Positions 52,528 to 64,000 of a stretch of 64,000 bases of DNA are shown one piece after another. The DNA comes from Pectobacterium versatile (GTDB lineage: Bacteria > Pseudomonadota > Gammaproteobacteria > Enterobacterales > Enterobacteriaceae): contig NZ_JAINZP010000002.1 in the NCBI RefSeq assembly GCF_020166435.1, positions 62,001-126,000 on the forward strand, read 5' to 3'. The stretch's first letter is position 1. Each line of letters opens with the position of its first letter. The notes under the pieces were generated by a model that searched no databases, was not told the DNA's origin, and was given only the letters and a program-made list of their open reading frames with translations. Position numbers and translations under genes: made by a program.

Positions 52528-53145
52528 TCACAGCGCCGCGCGCAGTGCATCCCTGATTAGGGTTTCACAGTCAGCATCGGGACGCGCAATCTTGGAAATC
52601 ATGCGGCTAGCTTCCTGTGGTTTGTAACCTAGCGCAACCAATGCTGCTGCAGCTTCCGCTTCAGGTTCGCCAACGCGACTGTCTGCGGTAGCGGGCGATG
52701 CCAGCGGAATATCGCTGACTGGATTAAACAGATCGCCGCTCAAGCCCTTAAAGCGATCTTTCATTTCAACAACCAATCTTTCCGCCGTTTTCTTACCGAC
52801 GCCCGGAAGTTTAATCAACGCACCGATTTCTTCACGCTCAACGGCGCTGACAAACTGTGTCGCGGACATCCCAGAGAGAATTGCCAGCGCCAGCTTCGGC
52901 CCGACACCATTCACTTTAATCAGCTCACGGAACAGCGCTCTCTCCTGCTTATCATTAAAGCCGAACAGCAACTGTGCATCTTCGCGGACAACAAAATGGG
53001 TAAAGATGACCGCTTCCTGATTGAGTTCAGGGAGTTCGTAAAAGCACGTCATCGGCATATGGACTTCGTAACCCACGCCGTTAGCTTCTATCAGCACCTG
53101 CGGCGGCTGTTTTTCCAGAATAATGCCTCTGAGACGACCTATCAC
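52528..53145 (-). CDS. ruvA: Holliday junction protein RuvA
   Basis: RuvA binds four-way junctions as a tetramer and loads RuvB. It has 205 residues (E. coli 203) and begins at a GTG (53145), [16 protein letters not shown]. The OB-fold N-domain is followed by a helix-hairpin-helix pair (INGV-type [15 protein letters not shown] and [15 protein letters not shown]) and a C-domain (about 160-205) that contacts RuvB. The gene sequence between ruvA and ruvC holds a ruvC terminator and a repeat fragment. Confidence 0.96.
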   Translation of the reverse strand: MIGRLRGIILEKQPPQVLIEANGVGYEVHMPMTCFYELPELNQEAVIFTHFVVREDAQLLFGFNDKQERALFRELIKVNGVGPKLALAILSGMSATQFVSAVEREEIGALIKLPGVGKKTAERLVVEMKDRFKGLSGDLFNPVSDIPLASPATADSRVGEPEAEAAAALVALGYKPQEASRMISKIARPDADCETLIRDALRAAL

Positions 53146-53176
53146 GTTGCGCTTCCTTTTACATAGGGAATGAATG

Positions 53177-53197
53177 GCTTGAAGTATGACGAGTATA
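53177..53197 (+). repeat. Solitary right-end fragment of the intergenic repeat (R8)
   Basis: GGCTTGAAGTATGACGAGTA, followed by TA, equals the right end of the intergenic repeat family. No left end or hairpin module accompanies it between ruvA and ruvC. Confidence 0.75.
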
Positions 53198-53202
53198 TAG
53201 CA

Positions 53203-53233
53203 TAAAAAAGGCTGGATGAATATCCAGCCTTCT
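53203..53233 (-). terminator. Terminator of ruvC
   Basis: On the minus strand, AAGGCTGGATA pairs with TATCCAGCCTT-type sequence, followed by six T. It lies directly after the ruvC stop, separating ruvC from ruvAB. Confidence 0.88.
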
Positions 53234-53236
53234 GTT

Positions 53237-53758
53237 TCAGCGCAGTCTTCCTGCCAGCGGGTTCACTTTCGCCGCCGCTGTTCGCAGCAGGCTTTGGCTA
53301 AAGTGGCAGTGAGTAATGGCAATCGCCAGCGCGTCGGCGGCATCCGCCTGCGGGCTGGCCGACAGTTTCAGCAGTGAGCGAACCATATGCTGCACCTGCT
53401 TTTTATCCGCCGCGCCCGTTCCTACCACCGTTTGTTTCACCAGCCGTGCCGCGTATTCAAACACGGGCAGATCCTGATTCACACCGGCAACGATGGCCAC
53501 ACCGCGCGCCTGCCCCAGCTTCAAGGCTGAATCCGGGTTTTTCGCCATGAAAACCTGCTCAATCGCCATACAGTCTGGGCGAAATTGCGTAATGATTTCA
53601 CTGACGCCAGCATAAATCAGCTTCAGCCGCGTGGGCATATCATCCACCACGGTACGGATACAGCCACTGCCGAGGTACGTCAGATGGCGCCCCTGTTGAC
53701 GGATAATACCATAGCCCGTCACGCGCGAACCGGGGTCGATACCTACTATTATTGTCAT
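53237..53758 (-). CDS. ruvC: Holliday junction resolvase RuvC
   Basis: RuvC is the dimeric nuclease that cuts Holliday junctions. It has 173 residues, equal to E. coli. The catalytic acidic residues are visible: Asp in [12 protein letters not shown], Glu in [11 protein letters not shown], and the C-terminal pair in [17 protein letters not shown]. It lies between yebC and ruvAB as in E. coli. The yebB gene of K-12 is absent. Confidence 0.97.
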   Translation of the reverse strand: MTIIVGIDPGSRVTGYGIIRQQGRHLTYLGSGCIRTVVDDMPTRLKLIYAGVSEIITQFRPDCMAIEQVFMAKNPDSALKLGQARGVAIVAGVNQDLPVFEYAARLVKQTVVGTGAADKKQVQHMVRSLLKLSASPQADAADALAIAITHCHFSQSLLRTAAAKVNPLAGRLR

Positions 53759-53830
53759 AGTGCTACGATTGCCATGGTGCCGATTCGCCCGTGTGGATAG
53801 CTGTTGCTACGTTGCATTACCGACCTGCCA

Positions 53831-54574
53831 TTACAGCAGTTCAGCTATCTCATCGGAGATTTCACCGTTATGGTAAACCTCCTGCACATCGTCGCAGTCT
53901 TCCAGCATGTCGATCAGACGCATCAGTTTCGGTGCCGTTTCTGCATCCATATCCGCTTTGGTAGACGGAATCATCGACACTTCCGCAGATTCTGCTTTCA
54001 GGCCAGCCGCATCCAACGCATCTTTCACATCACCGAACGTTTCCCACGGCGTGAAGACGTCAATCGCACCGTCGTCATACGTCACAACGTCATCGGCACC
54101 GGCTTCCAACGCTGCATCCATCACCGCATTTTCATCCAGACCCGGCGCATAAGAAATGACGCCTTTCTTGGTGAAGAGGTACGACACGGAGCCATCGGTG
54201 CCCAGGTTACCGCCAGTTTTCGTAAACGCATGGCGCACTTCGGAAACGGTACGGTTACGGTTGTCACTCAGGCATTCCACCATGACAGCGGTACCGCCTG
54301 GGCCATAGCCTTCATAAATGATGGTTTCCATGTTGGCATCATCATCACCGCCGACACCACGGGCAATCGCGCGGTTCAACGTATCGCGCGTCATGTTGTT
54401 GGACAGTGCTTTATCGATCGCAGCGCGCAGACGTGGGTTAGAACCCGGATCGCCACCGCCCAAACGGGCTGCAGTGACCAACTCGCGGATAATCTTGGTA
54501 AAGATTTTACCGCGTTTGGCGTCCTGTGCTGCTTTACGATGTTTTGTGTTAGCCCACTTACTATGACCTGCCAT
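53831..54574 (-). CDS. yebC: YebC/PmpR-family protein
   Basis: This 247-residue cytosolic protein (E. coli 246) starts [23 protein letters not shown], the family hallmark. The three-domain YebC fold includes [15 protein letters not shown] and [12 protein letters not shown]. Members have been described as transcriptional regulators and, more recently, as translation factors acting on proline stretches. The sequence alone does not decide which. It lies between nudB and ruvC as in E. coli. Confidence 0.95.
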   Translation of the reverse strand: MAGHSKWANTKHRKAAQDAKRGKIFTKIIRELVTAARLGGGDPGSNPRLRAAIDKALSNNMTRDTLNRAIARGVGGDDDANMETIIYEGYGPGGTAVMVECLSDNRNRTVSEVRHAFTKTGGNLGTDGSVSYLFTKKGVISYAPGLDENAVMDAALEAGADDVVTYDDGAIDVFTPWETFGDVKDALDAAGLKAESAEVSMIPSTKADMDAETAPKLMRLIDMLEDCDDVQEVYHNGEISDEIAELL

Positions 54575-54597
54575 AAAAATCTCCGAAAAAAGCCTGT

Positions 54598-55065
54598 TCA
54601 GGCCGGATAAATAACAAATTCCTCAATCGCCTGCCGATTGCTCCAAGACTTGGTCAACTGAGCCGCATGGGGCACATCCAACCAATGGTAAGCAAGATGC
54701 TCGGATAATTGCACCTCCCGCTCAGCAGGTAACGCCAGACAAAACCAGTGTTCGGTATTGTGCGTGACCCCCGGCGCATAGCGACGTCTCAAATGAGCAA
54801 ATAGCTCAAACTCAATACAGCGCTGACAGTCAAAGAGTGATAACGCTTCCGCGGATATATCGATGTTAACTTCTTCTTTGACTTCACGCTGTGCAGCATA
54901 CGGCGCGCTTTCCCCTTCCTCTATGCTGCCAGTTACCGACTGCCAGAATTCAGGGTCGTCACGCCGCTGCAACATCAGCACCCGCCCGGTGTCACGGGCA
55001 TAGATCACCACCAGAACCGAAACGGGTCGCTTGTATACCATCTTATTCGTTCTCGGATTTTCCAT
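54598..55065 (-). CDS. nudB: Dihydroneopterin triphosphate pyrophosphatase
   Basis: NudB (NtpA) removes pyrophosphate from dihydroneopterin triphosphate in folate synthesis. It has 155 residues from ATG 55065 (E. coli 150). The family core starts at [12 protein letters not shown], so a start at ATG 55041 is also possible. The Nudix box is [21 protein letters not shown], matching GX5EX7REVXEE. The 5' end overlaps the aspS 3' end by 23 bp, indicating one transcript aspS-nudB-yebC. Confidence 0.92.
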   Translation of the reverse strand: MENPRTNKMVYKRPVSVLVVIYARDTGRVLMLQRRDDPEFWQSVTGSIEEGESAPYAAQREVKEEVNIDISAEALSLFDCQRCIEFELFAHLRRRYAPGVTHNTEHWFCLALPAEREVQLSEHLAYHWLDVPHAAQLTKSWSNRQAIEEFVIYPA

Positions 55066-56839
55066 CCTGAGCCGCTTTCCCTTTCACAACAACCGCAATG
55101 GCAAGCTCTTCCAGCGAGGCCGGGTTGGCGAAACTTGGCGCTTCCGTCATCAGACACGCTGCTGCCGTCGTTTTCGGGAAGGCGATAACGTCACGAATGT
55201 TATCGGTGCCGGTCAGCAACATCACCAGACGGTCAAGGCCAAACGCCAGACCCGCATGCGGCGGCGTACCATATTTCAGTGCATCCAGCAGGAAGCCAAA
55301 CTTCTCACGCTGTTCTTGTTCGGTAATGCCCAGAATGCTGAACACGGTTTGCTGCATTTCACCACTGTGAATACGCACGGAACCGCCGCCCACTTCATAA
55401 CCGTTAATGACCATGTCATACGCGTTGGCGATCGCCGAAACCGGATTAGCCGCCAATTCAGAAGGCAGCATGTCGCGCGGCGCAGTAAACGGATGGTGCA
55501 TCGCGGCAAGGCCACCGTCGCCATCTTCTTCAAACATCGGGAAATCGACAACCCACAGCGGTTCCCAACTGTTGTCTTTCGTCAGGCTCAGATCGCGACC
55601 CAGCTTGAGACGCAGCGCGCCCAGCGCATCGGTCACCACTTTCGCGCTGTCCGCACCAAAGAACAGGATGTCGCCATCTTGTGCAGCAGTACGATCCAAC
55701 ACGGCAGACAGAACGTCTTCGCTCAGGAATTTTGCTACCGGGCTTTGCACGCCTTCCAGCCCCTTGGCACGCTCATTGACCTTGATGTAAGCCAGACCTT
55801 TCGCGCCATAGATTTCAATAAACTTGCCGTATTCATCAATCTGCTTACGGCTCAGCTGTGCGCCGCTCGGTACGCGGATCGCAGCAACGCGGCCTTTGGC
55901 ATCATTTGCCGGGCCAGAGAAAACTTTGAACTCGATGTCTTTAACCAGATCGGCAACGTCAACCAGTTCCAGCGGGTTACGCAAATCCGGCTTGTCGGAA
56001 CCGAAACGACGCATCGCTTCCGCAAACGTCATGATCGGGAAATCGCCCAGATCGACGCCTTTCACGTCCTGCCATAGTTCACGTACCAGCTTCTCCATCA
56101 CCTCACGCACCTGTGGCGCGGTCATGAAAGAGGTTTCCACATCGATCTGGGTAAATTCGGGCTGTCTGTCAGCGCGCAGGTCTTCGTCACGGAAGCATTT
56201 GACGATCTGATAGTAGCGGTCAAAACCGGACATCATCAGCAGCTGTTTGAATAGCTGTGGAGACTGCGGCAGCGCATAAAACTTGCCTTTATGTACGCGG
56301 CTTGGCACCAGATAGTCACGCGCGCCTTCCGGCGTCGCTTTCGTCAACATCGGGGTTTCGATGTCCAGGAAGCCGTGGTCGTCCATAAAACGACGCACAA
56401 AACTGGTGATACGGGCACGCGTTTTCAGGCGCTGCGACATTTCAGGACGGCGCAAATCCAGATAGCGGAATTTGAGACGCGCTTCTTCGGTATTGGTTTG
56501 ATTGGAATCCAGCGGCAGCGCTTCAGAACGGTTAACAATCGTCAGTGCGTTGGCAAAAACCTCGACCTCACCCGTCGCCATATCTTTATTGATTTGGCTT
56601 TCTGGTCGGGCGCGGACCACACCAGTAAGTTGGATGCAGAATTCGTTACGCAACTCGGATGCCAGTTTAAATGCGTCCTGACGATCCGGGTCAAAGAACA
56701 CCTGAACCAGCCCTTCGCGGTCACGCATATCAATAAAAATCAAACCACCCAGATCGCGGCGGCGGTTAACCCAACCGCACAATGTCACTTCCTGGCCCAC
56801 ATGGGACGAATTCAACTGCCCGCAATAATTAGTACGCAT
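55043..56839 (-). CDS. aspS: Aspartyl-tRNA synthetase
   Basis: AspS charges tRNA-Asp. It has 598 residues from ATG 56839 (E. coli 590). AGGA 7 bp upstream fits this ATG better than the adjacent GTG 56842. The OB-fold anticodon domain begins [31 protein letters not shown]. Class II motifs follow: motif 1 with FLDIETPML, motif 2 [21 protein letters not shown], and motif 3 [14 protein letters not shown] bacterial GAD insert lies at about 290-420. Confidence 0.97.
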   Translation of the reverse strand: MRTNYCGQLNSSHVGQEVTLCGWVNRRRDLGGLIFIDMRDREGLVQVFFDPDRQDAFKLASELRNEFCIQLTGVVRARPESQINKDMATGEVEVFANALTIVNRSEALPLDSNQTNTEEARLKFRYLDLRRPEMSQRLKTRARITSFVRRFMDDHGFLDIETPMLTKATPEGARDYLVPSRVHKGKFYALPQSPQLFKQLLMMSGFDRYYQIVKCFRDEDLRADRQPEFTQIDVETSFMTAPQVREVMEKLVRELWQDVKGVDLGDFPIMTFAEAMRRFGSDKPDLRNPLELVDVADLVKDIEFKVFSGPANDAKGRVAAIRVPSGAQLSRKQIDEYGKFIEIYGAKGLAYIKVNERAKGLEGVQSPVAKFLSEDVLSAVLDRTAAQDGDILFFGADSAKVVTDALGALRLKLGRDLSLTKDNSWEPLWVVDFPMFEEDGDGGLAAMHHPFTAPRDMLPSELAANPVSAIANAYDMVINGYEVGGGSVRIHSGEMQQTVFSILGITEQEQREKFGFLLDALKYGTPPHAGLAFGLDRLVMLLTGTDNIRDVIAFPKTTAAACLMTEAPSFANPASLEELAIAVVVKGKAAQDGKSENE

Positions 56840-56980
56840 CACGATGTCCTTTTACTCATCCGCCAGCTCACACGTTCTCACGGTAGATTACTTTTCACGG
56901 TAAATCACAGTGCAAAACTGTGACATTTTCGCTGCACGGCATGGTTTTTCTGGGTTACTGTCCGGTGAAAAAAGGCGGCT

Positions 56981-57009
56981 ATTATAAAGGATATTCGCCC
57001 GAACGATAA
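56981..57009 (-). promoter_or_regulatory. Putative aspS promoter
   Basis: On the minus strand, a perfect TATAAT (56986-56981) has a weak -35-like TTATCG (57009-57004) 17 bp upstream, about 140 bp before the aspS start. Confidence 0.45.
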
Positions 57010-57336
57010 GCATGAAGGTAACGCTCTGCGACACAGTCACCTACTCTTTTTACGAAATTTCCTTTCCAGTTAACGAAATGTTCACCAGTCAGAGTGAAAT
57101 TGTTGCAAAAACAGAGCGCCGCCCCCTCTGATCCTATCGCATCTCAACAGGCCAATAGCAATACGACTGGTCTTAACCATCCCAACACACGCAGGAAGAG
57201 CGATTTGCAGAAACCCGTCTTCTCTTTTACTAAAACCTGCTACAGTTAATAATTAACTTGTTATCTTTATAATAATTTTAATAAAAAACGCGCCATCACT
57301 ACTAGTTAATGCGTATGGTTTACATGGAGAACAACT
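57010..57336. other. Upstream region of the EAL-HDOD gene
   Basis: About 330 bp with no gene. The last 100 bp are AT-rich and contain TATAAT at 57268-57273, a plausible -10 without a good -35. No sigma-28 or repeat motif was recognised. Confidence 0.4.
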
Positions 57337-58554
57337 ATGTATTCATTTGTTGCCCGTCAACCCATTTTAAATCAGCACCTCCAAACCGTTGCCTACGAAC
57401 TCCTTTTCCGCCTGGACATTACCAATAAATTTCCTGACGTCAGCCCTGAATTTGCGACCGCACAGCTTATCTCTGATCAATTTCTAACCAATCCGTTGAC
57501 AAAGTCCGTAGCTGAACAGCCTTACTATATTAACTTCCCCCATCAGATGTTGATCAATGGCCAGGCTGAAGTGTTACCACAGGAAAAGGTCGTTATTGAA
57601 ATCCTTGAAAATTCAACACCCAACAATGATTTATTTGTTGCCGTAAAAAAGTTAAAAAGAAAAGGCTTCAGAATTGCACTTGATGATTTTTCGATGGATT
57701 CAGAATGGGATCGATTTTTGCCTTACATTGACATTGTTAAATTCGATTTAACGCTGTCGAATTTTGATGAAATCGAAAATTTCATCAAAAGAACCACACA
57801 GCGCAAGTTAATCTATTTGGCCGAAAAAGTAGAGACACATGAGCAATATTTGCAAAGCAAAAAGCTGGGCATCTCACTTTTTCAGGGCTATTTTTTCAGT
57901 CGTCCTGAAATGATTAAATCGAAAAAATTGGTCAATAACTCCAGCAATACCATCAAGCTGCTAAGAGAGGTCAATAAACCTGAGCTCAACTATGCTACGA
58001 TCGAAGAATTGGTCTGTGCCGACCTGTCACTTTATTATAAACTGATGCGCCATATCACCAATATAAAATACACCACTCGCTTTGGTATTACTGCGACCTC
58101 GATGTCATTCCGCGCGATGGCAATGCTGCTTGGGCAACGGGAACTTAAACGTTTTGTATCATTAATCAGTATTACCAACAGTAATGAGAATAAACCCAGC
58201 GAGCTTTATCGCACCAGTTTAATTCGCGCTAGGTTTTTTGAATTATTGTATGCCTCTTTTAATGTGAAGGAGGACACCACCGAGGCGTTTCTATGCGGAT
58301 TATTGTCGCTGCTTGATGCCGTATTGGACTCACCAATGCCGCTGTTGCTCTCACAAATCGCACTATCAGAAAAAATCAACCTGAGTTTATTAGAAAACAC
58401 CGGCGAACTTGCGGTTTATCTGACGCTGATCTCTAAATACGAACAGCAAGAGTGGGAAGAGCTTGAACACCTCTTAATCCAGTTGGATATCGATGAAGAA
58501 AACTTCTTTACCATGATAATGGAGGCAACACAGTGGGCAGATGAAATTTTATGA
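57337..58554 (+). CDS. EAL-HDOD domain signalling protein (YuxH type)
   Basis: This 405-residue protein joins an N-terminal EAL-like c-di-GMP domain (about 1-200) to a C-terminal HDOD domain (about 205-400, starting near NYATIEELVCADLSLYYKLMRHI). The EAL signature is changed to ELL (VAYELLFR). Other phosphodiesterase residues remain in part: NFP, VVIEILEN, ALDDFS (instead of DDFG), VKFDLT, AEKVET and QGYFFS. It may bind c-di-GMP or act as an adaptor without hydrolysis. It starts at ATG 57337 after GGAGA. It is not part of the E. coli K-12 order here. Codon use is more AT-rich than its neighbours. Confidence 0.85.
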   Translation: MYSFVARQPILNQHLQTVAYELLFRLDITNKFPDVSPEFATAQLISDQFLTNPLTKSVAEQPYYINFPHQMLINGQAEVLPQEKVVIEILENSTPNNDLFVAVKKLKRKGFRIALDDFSMDSEWDRFLPYIDIVKFDLTLSNFDEIENFIKRTTQRKLIYLAEKVETHEQYLQSKKLGISLFQGYFFSRPEMIKSKKLVNNSSNTIKLLREVNKPELNYATIEELVCADLSLYYKLMRHITNIKYTTRFGITATSMSFRAMAMLLGQRELKRFVSLISITNSNENKPSELYRTSLIRARFFELLYASFNVKEDTTEAFLCGLLSLLDAVLDSPMPLLLSQIALSEKINLSLLENTGELAVYLTLISKYEQQEWEELEHLLIQLDIDEENFFTMIMEATQWADEIL

Positions 58555-58632
58555 ACGATTTATCTCGGTTCACTCGCGCTGCCCGGATAATTACGTGATA
58601 ATCGTCGGCATTCTATTGATGGCGACGACATG

Positions 58633-59445
58633 ATGTATATCGGATTACCACAATGGCAGCATCCCGCCTGGAGTCGGTTGGGGTTAAACGATCTTGCCGA
58701 CTACAGCCGCTATTTTACCTGTGTTGAAGGTAATACGACCTTTTATGCATTGCCTTCACGCGAGGTTGTCGAGCGCTGGCATGATATGACACATGATAAC
58801 TTCCGCTTTTGCTTCAAGTTTCCTTCAACGATCAGTCATAAAGCCGCCTTGCAGAACTGTGATAGCGATGTCGGGCTTTTTTATCAATGCCTTGAACCGA
58901 TTGCACACCGTATCGGACAATTATGGCTGCAACTCCCTGCCACCTTCGGCCCCGCGCAGTTGCCCGTTTTGTGGCGCTTTCTTGATGCCTTGCCGCAGGG
59001 ATTTAGCTACGGTGTAGAAGTACGCCACCCGCTGTTTTTTGCTAAAGGCGATGAAGAACGCGCGTTGAATCAGGGGCTACAGCAGCGCGGTATTAATCGC
59101 GTGATTCTCGACAGCCGTCCGGTTCACTACGCCGCTCCAGAAAGCGCTGCCATGCGTGAAGCCCAACGGAAGAAGCCTCGCGTACCGGTACACGCCGTGC
59201 TGACCGCCACGCAGCCGCTGATTCGCTTTATCGGCAGTGAAACACTGGAAGAAAATCTTCGCTGGTTCGAGTCATGGCGTAACAAGCTGCCGCAGTGGCG
59301 CGAGGCGAATCCCTTCTTCTTTATCCATACACCGGATATCGGTGATGCCCCACCGCTGGCGCAGCAGCTTTGGCCCTTACTCGCCGAGATCGACCCGACC
59401 TTTCCGCCCCAGCCGGATTGGCCACAGCAGGCGACGCTCTTTTGA
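58633..59445 (+). CDS. yecE: DUF72 family protein YecE
   Basis: This 270-residue protein (E. coli 272) has a predicted TIM-barrel DUF72 fold of unknown activity. Start is ATG 58633 or the adjacent 58630 (MMYIGLPQWQHPAWSRLG). Conserved pieces: CVEGNTTFYALPS, FCFKFPSTISH, LQLPATFGP, YGVEVRHPLFF, VILDSRPVHYA, VPVHAVLTAT and HTPDIGDAPPL. It is followed by yecN as in E. coli. Confidence 0.93.
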   Translation: MYIGLPQWQHPAWSRLGLNDLADYSRYFTCVEGNTTFYALPSREVVERWHDMTHDNFRFCFKFPSTISHKAALQNCDSDVGLFYQCLEPIAHRIGQLWLQLPATFGPAQLPVLWRFLDALPQGFSYGVEVRHPLFFAKGDEERALNQGLQQRGINRVILDSRPVHYAAPESAAMREAQRKKPRVPVHAVLTATQPLIRFIGSETLEENLRWFESWRNKLPQWREANPFFFIHTPDIGDAPPLAQQLWPLLAEIDPTFPPQPDWPQQATLF

Positions 59446-59597
59446 GCACAAATACGGTGTATGCTAGTCCATTTAGTTATAAAAAATTTCGTAACGTTGC
59501 CCATTTCCGCTAAAAAAATCAGCCTTTACAGGCGACAGTTGCGCTAGGGAAAGTTATTATTCTGCAAGCCGTTTTCGGCTAGGTCACGGAGTAAAAA

Positions 59598-59993
59598 ATG
59601 GTAAGTGCGCTCTATATCGTGCTCGGCGCAATCTTGTTGATAAAGCTGTCTATTGATGTTGTGAAACTGAGAATGCAGTATCGCGTGGCCTATGGCGACG
59701 GCGGGTTTTATGAATTGCAAACGGCGATCCGGGTACATGGCAATGCAGTGGAATATATTCCGATTGCGGCGATTTTGCTGGTGCTAATGGAGATGAACGG
59801 CGCTCTTATCATCATGATCCATTTTTGCGGCATTTTATTGATCACCGGACGTTTAGTGCACTACTACGGCCTTCGGCATCGCGAATTCCGCTGGCGGCGA
59901 TCGGGTATGGCGACAACCTACGCCTCGCTCATCCTGATGATTGCAGCAAACCTCTATTACCTCCCCTGGGATCTGGTTTTCACGCTGTATTGA
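59598..59993 (+). CDS. yecN: MAPEG family membrane protein YecN
   Basis: This 131-residue inner-membrane protein with four hydrophobic helices belongs to the MAPEG family (relatives of glutathione-dependent membrane enzymes) and has the same length as E. coli YecN. Conserved stretches: RMQYRVAYGDGGFYELQTAIRVHGNAVEYIPIA and RLVHYYGLRHREFRWRRSGM. GGAG 8 bp before ATG supports the start. The enzymatic role is not established. Confidence 0.93.
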   Translation: MVSALYIVLGAILLIKLSIDVVKLRMQYRVAYGDGGFYELQTAIRVHGNAVEYIPIAAILLVLMEMNGALIIMIHFCGILLITGRLVHYYGLRHREFRWRRSGMATTYASLILMIAANLYYLPWDLVFTLY

Positions 59994-60093
59994 TGGCATG
60001 AAACAAGAACGAGATCTGTGCCTCCTGGGCGCGCGGAATTTATGCGTCCGGGAATCAAAAACCGCGTCCATACCCTGTGGACGATGAAGGTCA

Positions 60094-62215
<2,122 letters not shown>

Positions 62216-62227
62216 ATTACTACGTTA

Positions 62228-62260
62228 GACAAAAAAAGCCCCAGCAACACGCTGGGGCTT
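62228..62260. terminator. Terminator between cmoB and cutC
   Basis: AAGCCCCAGC pairs with GCTGGGGCTT around AACAC. The long A run on its left gives a good T run for the minus strand (cutC). On the plus strand the T run is short. Confidence 0.88.
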
Positions 62261-62371
62261 GGTACTTGCCATGCACACCTGATGGTATGCGGCGCGGCAA
62301 AATTGAAGAATGACGATGTGGTGTTTAGAACAACGCTGTCGCTCTACCCTTGCACCGTGAAATTCTTTACG

Positions 62372-63130
62372 TCATGACACGTACTGCATTTCACGATCAG
62401 GGCTGACTGCCCGCTTCATTGCTTCCACCACATCGCCATCCACGCAATACTGGCTAAACTCATCTAATTCCGTATCAGAGCACATCGACACGCCGATTTT
62501 GCGATAGCGCATCGGAGAGGGTGTCCACTGGCCTGCGGAACTGTGTAGTTCCCGGATACCGGCCTGCTGAAATTTGTGCACGTTAGTCAAGCGCACGCCG
62601 GAACCCGCCATAATAATTGGACCGCGACTGGCCTGTGTTAGTTCACGTAATAACCGCAACCCATTTTCCGCCGTCTGCTGCTGCCCAGAGGTCAATATGC
62701 GCGATACGCCAAGTTCAGTAAGCTGTTCCAGTGCAATGTATGGGTTCAGGCACATATCGAACGCGCGATGAAAAGTCACCGCCATCCCTTGAGCTGCCGC
62801 CATGATTTCACGCATTTTGGGCAAATCAATGTGCCCTTCCTCGTTGAGCGCACCAACAACAACGCCGGGAAACCCCATCTCACGAATCTGTTCAATGTCG
62901 TATTTGATGGCAGCAAATTCCGTCGCGCTGTAGCAAAAATCGCCCCCCCGCGGGCGCACAATCGGGTGAACAGGAATCGCGACCTTTTCACGCGCGCCAC
63001 GCAGCGCCCCATAGGATGGCGTTAACCCACCTTCTCGCTGTCCTGCACAGAGTTCAATCCTGTCAGCCCCAGACTGTGCTGCTGTTATCGCACAATCAAC
63101 GCTATAACAGCATACTTCCAGTTTCGTCAT
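62372..63130 (-). CDS. cutC: CutC family protein (PF03932)
   Basis: This 252-residue TIM-barrel protein (E. coli 248) was named for copper homeostasis, but a direct copper role is disputed. Conserved parts are [67 protein letters not shown] and [29 protein letters not shown] near the N-terminus is family-typical. It lies between cmoB and yecM on the opposite strand to cmoAB, as in E. coli. Confidence 0.94.
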   Translation of the reverse strand: MTKLEVCCYSVDCAITAAQSGADRIELCAGQREGGLTPSYGALRGAREKVAIPVHPIVRPRGGDFCYSATEFAAIKYDIEQIREMGFPGVVVGALNEEGHIDLPKMREIMAAAQGMAVTFHRAFDMCLNPYIALEQLTELGVSRILTSGQQQTAENGLRLLRELTQASRGPIIMAGSGVRLTNVHKFQQAGIRELHSSAGQWTPSPMRYRKIGVSMCSDTELDEFSQYCVDGDVVEAMKRAVSPDREMQYVS

Positions 63131-63462
63131 CGCTGCTCCTCCACGTAAACTCCCAGACCACTTTTCTTAATTATCGAAAAATCGACGAATCATCACGCCG
63201 ATTAAAGTAATAACTATGGCATTCACATTCATATCGTGAGGAGACAGGAGTCACAATGAACGCGATACAGTGCCGAAATAAACATGACATAAACCACAGT
63301 TTTATTAATCTGTTCTATACTCGTCATACTTCAAATTGCAGGTGCGTTGGCTACGTTCACTCACCCGAATCACTTAATTGTCCTCAATAACGTGGCACAC
63401 CATTTTATCTTTCAGCCAATGTTATCTTTCTGATTACGCTACGTACGAGCCATACATTATTT
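63131..63462. other. cutC-yecM gap with truncated repeat
   Basis: The 332-bp gap holds cutC upstream sequence and a truncated repeat copy (63316-63380). No additional gene is supported. A 60-codon frame across 63378-63560 is antisense to yecM. Confidence 0.4.
63316..63380 (-). repeat. Truncated intergenic repeat copy R7
   Basis: The start, TATACTCGTCATACTTCAA followed by ATTGCA, is the right family end in reverse orientation. The sequence then runs through GGTGCGTTGGCTACG and CACCCGAATCACTTA and stops. The other end and the hairpin string are missing. Confidence 0.85.
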
Positions 63463-64000
63463 TTATAGCGTCGACATTTCGCTTGCGACAACATCGCGTA
63501 TATCAAACGGATGAAACTTTATTGTCACTTTCCCGTCGGTTACCGCCAACGTGGGATTAGGAATTCGCTCTTTTTCGCCTTTCGGAGAACTGAATTTAAG
63601 CTTGATGCCTGGCGTACGCAGCGCATCATCAGACAAGCAGGCTAGCGCACGCTGATGCAGCGTTTCTGCCTCCCCGGGCAGCACCAGTTCCACATGTTCC
63701 CATCCTTCATGCGGATAATGCTTTTTCCCCGGCCACGGTAGCTCGATACAGGTAATCTGCCAGGGGCCGACCGTGATGGCATTATCCAGAATAAACAAGC
63801 AGATTGTGCGGCCATTGATTTGGTTTTCAGACAGTAGGCTGCCAGACTTTAGCAGCGCCGCTTTCCATAATTCAGCCGTCGTATTCTGATGGCAACGCAG
63901 CGAAATATGGTCCGCATGAAATGCGCCTAAATCCAGCTGTAGCACATCGGCCAATTCCTGTAGCGCTTGCTCAAATCGCGCTAAATCCGTTATCAAATCA
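63463..64000 (-). CDS. yecM: VOC-superfamily protein YecM (5' end outside window)
   Basis: At least 179 codons are visible and the frame continues past the window edge. By comparison with E. coli YecM (188 residues), only about ten to fifteen N-terminal residues are missing, and the TTG at 63996 is not the real start. Conserved parts: ADHISLRCHQNTTAELW, LLSENQINGRTICLF, IELPWPGKKHYPHEGWEHVELVLPG, SSPKGEKERIPNPTLAVTDGKVTIKFHP. It has a vicinal-oxygen-chelate fold with putative metal ligands in these histidines and glutamates. Function unknown. Confidence 0.93.
   Translation of the reverse strand, partial: DLITDLARFEQALQELADVLQLDLGAFHADHISLRCHQNTTAELWKAALLKSGSLLSENQINGRTICLFILDNAITVGPWQITCIELPWPGKKHYPHEGWEHVELVLPGEAETLHQRALACLSDDALRTPGIKLKFSSPKGEKERIPNPTLAVTDGKVTIKFHPFDIRDVVASEMSTL

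Noticed and set aside
53804..54610. Long open frame (268 codons) on the plus strand
   Set aside because: It is antisense to yebC, whose protein is clearly recognised. It has no family likeness and no ribosome site.
55031..56077. Long open frame (348 codons) on the plus strand
   Set aside because: It lies antisense to aspS and nudB. It arises from codon bias on the opposite strand.

Overview
The window is chromosomal DNA from an enterobacterium, most likely Pectobacterium or a close soft-rot relative. That assignment is an inference from gene order and protein similarity recalled from memory; no search was run. Most of the 64 kb follows the E. coli K-12 order of two regions: hflD-purB-phoPQ-roxA-pepT-potABCD, then prc-proQ-msrC-letA-letB-rsmF-yebW ... 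yebY-holE-ptrB-purT-eda-zwf-hexR-pykA-lpxM-mepM-znuACB ... ruvBAC-yebC-nudB-aspS ... yecE-yecN-cmoAB-cutC-yecM. No tRNA, rRNA or CRISPR array was seen.

Region by region. 0-5.6 kb: end of hflD, purB with an internal PurR operator, the phoPQ two-component operon with a PhoP box, and the ribosomal oxygenase roxA. 5.6-11.8 kb: pepT and the divergent potABCD spermidine/putrescine importer, bracketed by two inverted copies of a ~200-bp repeat. 11.9-13.5 kb: a PEBP-family protein and an AraC-type regulator. 13.6-23.3 kb: prc/proQ, msrC, the letAB lipid-transport pair, rsmF and yebW. 23.3-30.0 kb: a degraded accessory island with a shortened extensin-like gene, a periplasmic cupin protein, two nested IS remnants, a cold-shock gene with a cspA-type leader, another decayed IS, and pieces of a prophage (terL, portal, a possible scaffold gene, and an integrase tail). 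The island ends beside the sRNA gene sdsR. 30.2-46.6 kb: yebY, ftnA, holE, ptrB, purT, central carbon genes (eda, zwf, hexR, pykA) without edd, lpxM, mepM and the Zur-controlled znuACB zinc importer. 46.7-51.4 kb: a sugar locus of LacI regulator, PTS EIIC, PTS EIIA and porin, with no EIIB and no glycosidase. 51.5-64 kb: Holliday-junction genes ruvABC, yebC, nudB, aspS, an EAL-HDOD protein, yecE, yecN, the cmoAB tRNA-modification pair, cutC and yecM (cut by the window edge).

The most striking unexplained structure is a family of intergenic repeats scattered over the window (about ten copies or fragments). The longer copies are strings of small hairpins in a fixed order, joined by conserved linkers (GACAAA and TTTGAAC). 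Between copies the stems change sequence on both arms so that pairing is kept, for example GGCGT/ACGCC in one copy and AACGT/ACGTT in another. One copy sits inside the pot operon, one abuts the cmoA promoter, and one inverted pair flanks pepT-potABCD. I do not recognise a name for this family and cannot say whether it has been described.
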